Shown piece by piece: positions 38,335 to 44,712 of a stretch of DNA of 64,000 nucleotides (the first letter of the stretch is position 1; each line of letters opens with the position of its first letter). The translations under genes and the position numbers were made by a program. Source of the stretch: Bordetella genomosp. 10 (GTDB lineage Bacteria > Pseudomonadota > Gammaproteobacteria > Burkholderiales > Burkholderiaceae_B); NCBI RefSeq assembly GCF_002261225.1, contig NZ_NEVM01000002.1, positions 1,240,001 through 1,304,000 on the forward strand, in the 5' to 3' direction. The notes beneath the pieces are model-generated. The model saw nothing but the letters and a program-made list of their open reading frames with translations, was not told where the DNA came from and did no database searches.

Positions 38335-39301
38335 CACGCCGGGCGCGCCGCGCCATGGAGGAAACGGCGGTGGCGTCCGCGGCGGCGAGCACGCAATGAT
38401 CGTTGGCGTGCCATGCGGGCAGCAGCGTCGGCCGCCCCACGAACCAGCCTTGCGCCCATGCGTTGCGGCCGTTTCCGATCGACTGGAAATCGGCGTGGGT
38501 TTCCACGCCCTCGGCGACGACGTCGGTGGCGATGGACGCGCCCAGTTGGAGCAGGCTTCGAAAGACTGCGCGATCCGCATCGCGCTCGCGGCCGCGCCGG
38601 AGATAGTCGCCGCTTATCTTGATGATGTCGGGCCGCGCGCGCACGACGAAATCCAGCGGGAGGAAACCGGAACCGAAATCGTCGATGGCGACCCGGCATC
38701 CGAAGGCCTGTAGCCGCCGCACGAACGCCAGGCCGGCGGCGGCATCGGGCACGCGGGCGCTTTCCGTGATCTCGATGACCAGCCGGCCGGCAAGCTCGGG
38801 AGCCGCCGCCAATCGCTCGAAGATGCCGGTCCACCAGGCGTCCTCGACGGTGCTCTGCGCCGAGATGTTGCATCCCAGATGCAGCGCCGGCGTGGCGGCC
38901 AGGAGCGCCAGGACGGTGTTGACCACGCAGTGGTCGAGATAGCGCACCAGATTCAGGCGCTCCAGTGCGGCGATGGCCGGCCCCGCCGAGCAGACCTCGC
39001 GGTCCGGCGCGCGCATGCGCAGCAAGGCTTCCTGGTAGAGCTCCCGCGTTGGATCGGCGCAGGCGACGATGGCCTGGAAGGCGAAGGCCAGTTGACCCGC
39101 GGCGAGTTGCGAATAGAGCCGGACCGCCTCGTCCCTATCGGCGGCGCGGCCTTGCAGTCCGGGCTCGTCCACGCCGTGCACGAATGCCGGTCCGTAGACC
39201 TCGCCCAGCGCCTCAAAATCCTTAATAGTGACAAAAAGATGCGACGTGGCGAGCGGCGGGATACCCCCCGGCGCAGCCGGCATGGCGGGCGCGCCCTTCA
39301 T
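38327..39301 (-). CDS. EAL-domain cyclic-di-GMP phosphodiesterase
   Basis: 324 residues from the ATG at 39301, with GGGAGG six bases upstream. A short N-terminal region (~1-65) precedes an EAL domain (~70-305). The catalytic motifs appear intact: EALLR, NISAQS, EITES, IDDFGSGF, DIIKISGDYL (metal and base residues), VAEGVET and AQGWFVGRP. It should therefore be able to hydrolyse c-di-GMP. There is no membrane segment or clear sensory domain. It is the first gene of an apparent EAL-regulator-autotransporter operon; two 22-bp palindromes lie upstream. Coupling c-di-GMP turnover to surface-protein expression is an inference from context. Confidence 0.88.
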   Translation of the reverse strand: MKGAPAMPAAPGGIPPLATSHLFVTIKDFEALGEVYGPAFVHGVDEPGLQGRAADRDEAVRLYSQLAAGQLAFAFQAIVACADPTRELYQEALLRMRAPDREVCSAGPAIAALERLNLVRYLDHCVVNTVLALLAATPALHLGCNISAQSTVEDAWWTGIFERLAAAPELAGRLVIEITESARVPDAAAGLAFVRRLQAFGCRVAIDDFGSGFLPLDFVVRARPDIIKISGDYLRRGRERDADRAVFRSLLQLGASIATDVVAEGVETHADFQSIGNGRNAWAQGWFVGRPTLLPAWHANDHCVLAAADATAVSSMARRARRDE

Positions 39302-39372
39302 GCGCATCCTCCCGCGCACTCGGCGCAAGGCGACGGCACTCCCCGGCAACGATTGCCGTTGCCCGCGCGGGC

Positions 39373-39394
39373 GACAAAAGGGACCCCTTCTGTC
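39373..39394. promoter_or_regulatory. 22-bp palindrome, copy 1, upstream of the EAL operon
   Basis: Left half GACAAAAGGGA and right half CCCCTTCTGTC; 9 of 11 positions pair as an inverted repeat. The centre lies ~82 bp upstream of the EAL start. Copy 2 at 39468 matches its reverse complement at 19 of 22 positions. The rest of the 428-bp gap 39302-39729 holds no convincing gene. Confidence 0.6.
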
Positions 39395-39467
39395 ACGATG
39401 CGCACAATATCAAATTCCGGCTCGGCTTTCGTACCTATATGCAAGGACGCATTGCGGTATCCTCTCC

Positions 39468-39489
39468 GGCAAAAGGGGTCCTTTTTGTC
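39468..39489. promoter_or_regulatory. 22-bp palindrome, copy 2
   Basis: Halves GGCAAAAGGGG and TCCTTTTTGTC. Centre-to-centre distance to copy 1 is 95 bp, about nine helical turns. The pair could be an operator for looping or cooperative binding, or a recombination site for the neighbouring serine recombinase. Confidence 0.6.
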
Positions 39490-39729
39490 AATCTTTGCTA
39501 CACATGCCTGATGGCACATTAAGGGAAATGGTGGTTGGCGGATTCACGAAGGACAGTTTTTCGGAAGCCAAAGCCACCGGAGGAATCGCAACACGCCCGC
39601 CCTTTGGGATACGGCAGGAGTGCGCCGCGGGTGCCCTCTAGCCCTATGTTTTCCCGGTTTTTGCCCCAGGAATCGATTGTGCGATTCCGTTGACTGTGTG
39701 GCGGTTAGGCTGATACGGCAACCAAACAC

Positions 39730-40350
39730 ATGCAGACAATGACAGGCAAGACACTGGGATATGCGAGAGTATCCACGGAAGACCAGAATCTGGATTTGCA
39801 GATCGCCGCCCTGAAGCGCGCGAACTGCGATCGGATCTACACCGATAAAGGCATCTCCGGCTCGACCTCATCCCGTCCGGGACTGGACGCCTTGCTCAGG
39901 ACCTTGAGTCCGGGCAGCACGCTGGTCGTATGGCGGCTGGATCGGCTCGGCCGCTCCTTGCGCTACCTGGTCGATCTCATCGACAAGCTCGGCAGGAAGA
40001 ACATCCAGTTCGTGTCGCTGACTGAAAATATAGACACCTCGAATTCGGGCGGCGTGCTCATCTTCCACATGATGGCGGCGTTGGCCGAGTTCGAACGCGC
40101 GCTGATCAGCGAGCGCACGCGCGCCGGCATGGCCGCGGCGAAAGCGCGGGGACGGCACGTCGGCCGGCGCCGCTCGCTCACGCCCGAGCAATGCATCGAG
40201 GCCTTGCAGGCGCTGAAGTCCTCTTCCCTGGAAAATGTGGCGGCGGCATATTCCGTCCACCCGCGCACCCTGCGCCGCATCGCTTCCCATGAAGACTGCG
40301 TGTCCCCACCCTGTCAGGGGGAACAGGGCGCGGCGCTCGAAGCCACCTGA
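39730..40350 (+). CDS. Serine recombinase, resolvase/DNA-invertase family
   Basis: 206 residues. Catalytic domain ~5-125 with the nucleophile serine in LGYARVSTEDQNLDLQ and the active-site arginines in VWRLDRLGRSLRYLV; long E helix ~105-140 (ALAEFERALISERTRAGMAAAKARG); C-terminal helix-turn-helix ~150-190 (LTPEQCIEAL, NVAAAYSVHPRTLRRI). Its size fits Tn3-type resolvases and Gin/Hin-type invertases. Two in-frame starts nine bases apart (39730 and 39739) are possible. No transposase, inverted repeats or invertible segment was found, so it is an orphan copy. It is convergent with the alcohol dehydrogenase gene. Confidence 0.9.
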   Translation: MQTMTGKTLGYARVSTEDQNLDLQIAALKRANCDRIYTDKGISGSTSSRPGLDALLRTLSPGSTLVVWRLDRLGRSLRYLVDLIDKLGRKNIQFVSLTENIDTSNSGGVLIFHMMAALAEFERALISERTRAGMAAAKARGRHVGRRRSLTPEQCIEALQALKSSSLENVAAAYSVHPRTLRRIASHEDCVSPPCQGEQGAALEAT

Positions 40351-40410
40351 ATACGCGTACACATACATGCGCCTGCCGCGGCGACGGCGTTGCCCTGCCC
40401 CGCGGTCAGG

Positions 40411-41397
40411 TCAAGGAATCAATACGGCGGCGCCTACCAGCCGCCCCTCCCGCAGATCCGCCAAGGCGCGGTTCGCGTCCGCCAGGGCATATTGCGTGGT
40501 GTGGGTATGGATGTGCGCGGGCGGCACGATGTCGAGAAAACCGTGGCCGTCCTGGCGGGTCAGGTTCGCCACGGAGACGATGCGCCGTTCTTCCCACAGC
40601 AGGCTGTAGGGAAAGGCCGGGATGTCGCTCATGTGGATGCCGCCGCAGACGACGGTCCCGCCCTTGCGCACCGCCCGCAGCGCGGCCGGCACCAGGGCGC
40701 CGACCGGCGCGAAAAGGATGGCCGCGTCCAGCGGTTCGTCCGGCAACTGGTCGGAGCCGCCTGCCCATGCCGCGCCCAGGGACAGCGCCAATGCCTGCGC
40801 CGCGGCGTCGCCCGGCCGGGTGAAGGCATGGACCGTGCGCCCTTCCCAGCGGCAGACCTGGGCCAGGATATGGGCGGCGGCGCCGAATCCGTACAAGCCG
40901 ATGCGCCGCGCGTTGCCCGCGGCGCACAGGCAGCGCCAGCCGATCAGGCCGGCGCACAGGAGCGGCGCGACGGAAGCGGGGCTTTCCTGTTCAGCCTGTA
41001 GGGGGAAGACATAGTCCGCCTCCGCGATGACGTGCGTGGCGTAGCCGCCGTCGCGGGTATAGCCGGTGAACAATGCCGCGTCGCAAAGATTCTCCCGGCC
41101 CTCCAGGCAGTAGCTGCAATGTCCGCAGGTCCGGGCAAGCCAGGCGACGCCGACGCGGGCTCCCCGCGCCACCTGGGTGACGCCCTCTCCCAGGGCCTCC
41201 ACGATGCCGACGATCTCGTGGCCGGGAATGATGGGCAGCGGCGCATCGGGCAATTCGCCATCCACGACGTGCAGGTCCGTGCGGCACACGCCGCACGCCT
41301 CGACCTCGATGCGGACCTGGCCCGGCCCGGGTTCGGGCGTGGGGCGGGTTTCCCGCTGCAGCGGCTGCCCGTGCGCGTGCAATGCCATCGCTTCCAT
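40411..41397 (-). CDS. Zinc-dependent alcohol dehydrogenase (medium-chain family)
   Basis: 328 residues from the ATG at 41397; a longer frame overlaps the stress-protein gene. Catalytic zinc residues are in ACGVCRTDLHVVDGEL and GHEIVG; the structural zinc cluster is CGHCSYCLEGRENLC. The coenzyme domain has a modified glycine motif (IGLYGFGAAAHILAQV). It belongs to the group of zinc-binding ADHs with a sequence of ~330 residues often found next to anaerobically induced stress genes. It lies 38 bp downstream of the universal stress protein on the same strand, with FNR-like sites ahead of the pair. Probable role: NAD(P)H-dependent aldehyde/alcohol interconversion in fermentation or oxygen limitation. 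Confidence 0.88.
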   Translation of the reverse strand: MEAMALHAHGQPLQRETRPTPEPGPGQVRIEVEACGVCRTDLHVVDGELPDAPLPIIPGHEIVGIVEALGEGVTQVARGARVGVAWLARTCGHCSYCLEGRENLCDAALFTGYTRDGGYATHVIAEADYVFPLQAEQESPASVAPLLCAGLIGWRCLCAAGNARRIGLYGFGAAAHILAQVCRWEGRTVHAFTRPGDAAAQALALSLGAAWAGGSDQLPDEPLDAAILFAPVGALVPAALRAVRKGGTVVCGGIHMSDIPAFPYSLLWEERRIVSVANLTRQDGHGFLDIVPPAHIHTHTTQYALADANRALADLREGRLVGAAVLIP

Positions 41398-41435
41398 ACG
41401 CGGCTGCTCCAACGTGGCCGGCGGCCTCGCCGCCG

Positions 41436-42272
41436 TCAGTGCGAGAACAGGACCGGGGCGGTCATGCTCTCCAACATCTCGCGCGACGCCCCGCCCAGCA
41501 TCCATTCGCGGGCCCGGCTATGGCCGTACAGCCCCATCACGATCAGGTCCGCGCCGCAGTCCGAGGCGGTGTTGAGGATGGCGTTGCCGATGCCGATGCC
41601 CTTGGAGGAAGACGACACCGGCTTGGCCTCGACGTAGCCGTGCGCGCGCAGATAATCGTCCAGTCCGTGCATGGTATTGCGGATGCGCGGCGCCGCGGCG
41701 GGCGCTTCGTCGACCGTCAGGACGGCGATTTCCTTGGCCCGGGAAAGGAAAGGCGCGGCGTCGGCGATGGCGCGGGCGGATTCGCGGCCGCGGTCCCAGC
41801 AAATCAGCACCCGCTCGACGGGCTGCGTCAGCTTGCCCTCGTAGGGAACGACGAGCACCGGCCGGCCAGCCGTCATGATGACGGACTCCAACTGGTAGGG
41901 TTCGATGGAGGAGCGATGCGTCTGCAAATCGGCCTGACTCAGGATGAGCAGGTCGCTACACCGGGCCTGCAAGGCGAGCTCTTCCTCGCGCAGCCCTTCC
42001 ACGGCGATCCAGGACTTGCCCAGGCCGGCGGAGGCGGTCAGATGGCAGAACTCCTGGCTGCACTTGTGCCGTTCGTCGGCGATCTGCTGCTGCTGCACTT
42101 CCAGGATGGCCGACGGAATGACGGCCTCGCCGTAAGCGTAGTTGTATGGCGGATCCTGGACGTAGATGCCGACGATATGCGCCGTGTACGTCTGGGCCAG
42201 CGCCATCGCGGTGGCGACACGCCCTTCGCAGGCGGGATCTTTGTCGATATGGACTGCGATTCTCTTGAACAT
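41436..42272 (-). CDS. Universal stress protein, tandem UspA domains
   Basis: 278 residues with two UspA folds: ~1-145 (FKRIAVHIDKDPACEGRVATAMALA ... GRPVLVVPYEG) and ~150-278 (VERVLICWDRGRESARAI ... GADLIVMGLYGHSRAREWMLGGASREML). The second domain keeps the G-x2-G-x9-G(S/T)-like ATP-binding loop; the first does not. Tandem USPs of this kind are typically induced by oxygen limitation in proteobacteria. It is the first gene of an apparent two-gene operon with the alcohol dehydrogenase, divergent from the class II ribonucleotide reductase. Confidence 0.9.
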   Translation of the reverse strand: MFKRIAVHIDKDPACEGRVATAMALAQTYTAHIVGIYVQDPPYNYAYGEAVIPSAILEVQQQQIADERHKCSQEFCHLTASAGLGKSWIAVEGLREEELALQARCSDLLILSQADLQTHRSSIEPYQLESVIMTAGRPVLVVPYEGKLTQPVERVLICWDRGRESARAIADAAPFLSRAKEIAVLTVDEAPAAAPRIRNTMHGLDDYLRAHGYVEAKPVSSSSKGIGIGNAILNTASDCGADLIVMGLYGHSRAREWMLGGASREMLESMTAPVLFSH

Positions 42273-42404
42273 GGCTGACCTCCGAGATCAGGTGCGTGGA
42301 CCCAGGGCGAAATTCCTTCGGCGCGCGGGGTGCGCCGGGGACGGCCCGCCGACTCTGGAAGGCCGCGTTCTTCAATCATCGTACGCCCGGCGCGCGCCGC
42401 CGAT

Positions 42405-42418
42405 TTGATCTTGCGCAA
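42405..42418. promoter_or_regulatory. Candidate FNR/ANR box (USP side)
   Basis: TTGAT-CTTG-CGCAA, 8 of 10 conserved positions of TTGAT-N4-ATCAA. It lies ~133 bp upstream of the stress-protein start, in the 486-bp divergent region 42273-42758, which contains no convincing gene. Confidence 0.4.
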
Positions 42419-42580
42419 ACAGAAGAGCCGGCCCGCATCTCCATACGTCCTCCATGCGTCCCCATGCCCGGGACATCGATCGGGGACTAATCCGTCAGCA
42501 GCCATCCGGCCGCCCGCCGCCGGTATGGGGGAAAAACGGAAGCCGGGGCAGCCCGCGGCCGCTTTCTTGCTGGCCGGCGG

Positions 42581-42610
42581 TTTGACCCAGCGGTTTGACC
42601 CGTTTGACCC
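42581..42610 (+). repeat. Three copies of TTTGACCC
   Basis: TTTGACCC occurs at 42581, 42594 and 42603, spaced 13 and 9 bp. The third copy forms the left half of the FNR-like box at 42604. The copies may be remnants of half-site duplication or a regulator site cluster. Confidence 0.5.
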
Positions 42611-42617
42611 AAATCAA
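42604..42617. promoter_or_regulatory. Candidate FNR/ANR box (ribonucleotide reductase side)
   Basis: TTGAC-CCAA-ATCAA, 9 of 10 conserved positions of TTGAT-N4-ATCAA. It lies ~140 bp upstream of the nrdJ-like start. Oxygen-responsive control suits an oxygen-independent reductase. Confidence 0.55.
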
Positions 42618-42758
42618 GCGGTTCTCGCGGGCCCGCTGTTACACCCAGGACGTGCCCCGCTGGAAACGTTGCCGCCGCCTCCGCCGATACCGCCGTCGCC
42701 GGCGCATCGGCGCGTATGCCCGCGACGGCGTCGATGGAAACCTTGCGCAGGACTGCCG

Positions 42759-44546
42759 ATGTCATTCGCTCCCGATATTTCCGACGTCGTCTTCGCCAAC
42801 CGCTATGCGCGCGACGGCGAAGCGACGCGCCGCGACACCTTTCTCCGCGTCGCCACGGCGCTGGCGGCGCGCGAGCGCGCGGCGGACCGCCATCGCTACG
42901 CCGCCCTCTTCCTGGAAAACTTCATGAAGGGCGGCATCGGCGCGGGCCGCATCATGGCGAACGCCGGCGCGGCCGCCGGCGACGATGCCACCATGGTCAA
43001 TTGCTTCGTCCAGGCCGCCATGGAGCCGGTGCTCGGGTGGCCCTACGGCGTGGACGCGGCGCTGTCGCGCGCGGTGCGCACCATGAACATGGGCGGCGGC
43101 GTGGGCTATGACTTCACGCCGATACCGCCGGCCTCTTCCACGGGCGGCGGCGTCTGCGCGGTGATCGACCGCTACGACAGGATCTGCCGCAACCAGCACA
43201 CGATGATAGGCCGCCCGGCCGCGCAGATGGGCGTGCTGGCCTGCGATCATCCCGATATCCTCGAATTCATCGCCGCGAAGGAAGGACGCAGGCGTTGGCC
43301 CACGTTCAATCTGGCCGTCGCCGTGGGCAATGCCTTCATGGAGGCGGTGCAACGGGACGAACTCTGGACGCTTTCCCATCGGGCCGAACCCGCGCGCGCG
43401 ACGGCGAAGCGGCAATCCGCCCGGGGCGAGGACGGCCGGTGGCGCTATGGCGCCTTGCCCGCGCGGCAGCTCTGGGACGCGCTGACGGGCGCCGTCTGCC
43501 GCAGCGCGGCGCCGGGCGTGCTTTTCATCGACACCATCAACGAAGGCAATCCGCTGCGCGGGGTGGAGACCTTGTCGGCGACCAATCCCTGTGGGGAACA
43601 GCCCCTTCCCGCTTATGGCGCCTGCGTGCTCGGACCGATCAACCTCGCGGGCCTGGTTCGCCATCCTTTCGGGCACGGCGGGGCGCCGGCTTTCGATTTC
43701 GAGGAGTTGGGCGCGCGCGTGCGCGTCCAGGTGCGCATGCTGGACAACGTGCTGGACCTGACGCGCTGGCCCTTGCAGGAGCAGGCCGCGGAGGCGAAGA
43801 CCAAGCGGCGCATCGGTTGCGGCGTCACCGGCCTGGCCGATGCCCTGGCCATGATGGGGCTGCGCTACGACAGCCAGGAAGGCCGCGCCCTCGCCGTCGA
43901 GATCGCCGGCGGCCTGCGCGACCATGCCTATCTCGCCTCGGCGGAACTGGCTGGCGAGCGCGGCGCCTTTCCCCTGTACCGGCAGGATTTCTACCTCGAC
44001 GAGACCGCCGCCGCCTTGCATCCGCGGTTCGCGCCTCGCGTGACGGAGGCCATCCGGCGCCATGGCTTGCGCAACAGCCATTTGCTGTCGTTCGCGCCCG
44101 CGGGCAGCGTCAGCGTCGCCTTCTTCGGCAATTGTTCGCCGGGTATCGAACCCGTCTCCGCCTGGCGGACCTCGCGGCACGTATGCCTGCCCGAGGGGGA
44201 CGTGGCACGGGTGGAAGCCGACAATGCGGCGTGGCGCCTGTGGCGGCGCCTCAAGGGCGAGAACGCGCCCTTGCCCGCGTATTTCCAGCGGGCGGCCGAG
44301 ATATCGCCCGCCGCCCACGTCGCCATGGTCGCCGCGCTGCAGCCGTGGGTGGACGCCTCCATCTCCAAGCATGTTCCCTTGCCCGCCGAGAGCACGCCGG
44401 GCGACGTCAGCTCGATCTATTTCCAGGCCTGGCGCGCCGGCGTGAAGGGCTTGACGGTCTTCAGCCCCGATCCCGCGATGCCGGCGGCGATCGAGGACAC
44501 CGGCGCGCAAGAGACCTGGGAACGCGCCGTCGGCTGCGTTTGCTGA
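42759..44546 (+). CDS. nrdJ: Class II (adenosylcobalamin-dependent) ribonucleotide reductase
   Basis: 595 residues from the ATG at 42759 (AGGA upstream); the frame is open to 42330, but that part lacks homology-like features. It reduces ribonucleotides to deoxyribonucleotides using B12, without oxygen. Visible motifs: MVNCFVQ (redox cysteine), NMGGGVGYDFT, the active-site NPCGEQPLP loop, the phosphate-binding PAGSVS segment and a C-terminal VGCVC cysteine pair. There is no N-terminal ATP cone and no adjacent small (NrdB) subunit, supporting class II over class I. It stands alone, divergent from the USP-ADH pair across a region with FNR-like sites, suggesting use under low oxygen as a complement to an aerobic NrdAB elsewhere. 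Confidence 0.88.
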   Translation: MSFAPDISDVVFANRYARDGEATRRDTFLRVATALAARERAADRHRYAALFLENFMKGGIGAGRIMANAGAAAGDDATMVNCFVQAAMEPVLGWPYGVDAALSRAVRTMNMGGGVGYDFTPIPPASSTGGGVCAVIDRYDRICRNQHTMIGRPAAQMGVLACDHPDILEFIAAKEGRRRWPTFNLAVAVGNAFMEAVQRDELWTLSHRAEPARATAKRQSARGEDGRWRYGALPARQLWDALTGAVCRSAAPGVLFIDTINEGNPLRGVETLSATNPCGEQPLPAYGACVLGPINLAGLVRHPFGHGGAPAFDFEELGARVRVQVRMLDNVLDLTRWPLQEQAAEAKTKRRIGCGVTGLADALAMMGLRYDSQEGRALAVEIAGGLRDHAYLASAELAGERGAFPLYRQDFYLDETAAALHPRFAPRVTEAIRRHGLRNSHLLSFAPAGSVSVAFFGNCSPGIEPVSAWRTSRHVCLPEGDVARVEADNAAWRLWRRLKGENAPLPAYFQRAAEISPAAHVAMVAALQPWVDASISKHVPLPAESTPGDVSSIYFQAWRAGVKGLTVFSPDPAMPAAIEDTGAQETWERAVGCVC

Positions 44547-44650
44547 GCTTCGGCCGCTTGCGGCGGTTGCCGCGTCCGTGGATGATATGCCAGGCCATGC
44601 CGCCCGACGGCGGACGCGGCACCTGGCTTGCTGTGCGAGACTTGCGGTGT

Positions 44651-44702
44651 GCAAGCCTGACACCTAAGCCAGACACGTAAGCCCGACGCCCAAGCCTGAC
44701 AC
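44651..44702 (+). repeat. Four tandem 13-bp repeats upstream of the uvrA-like gene
   Basis: Four 13-bp units with core AAGCC-N-GAC-N-C run from 44651 to 44702, ending just before the AGGAGA ribosome-binding site at 44703-44708. Units one and four are almost identical; two and three differ by two or three bases. Copy-number change would alter the spacing between any promoter and the start. Confidence 0.75.
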
Positions 44703-44712
44703 AGGAGACCGA

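Noticed and set aside
39228..39240. GTGACAAAAAG resembling a third half of the 22-bp palindrome
   Set aside because: Only a half-site, and it lies inside the EAL coding sequence; too short to separate from chance.
39228..39641. Frame of 137 codons in the EAL upstream region
   Set aside because: It spans both 22-bp palindromes, overlaps the EAL start antisense, has no ribosome-binding site and no protein-like composition.
42762..44663. 633-codon open frame on the minus strand
   Set aside because: Antisense to the class II ribonucleotide reductase, whose motifs are unmistakable.
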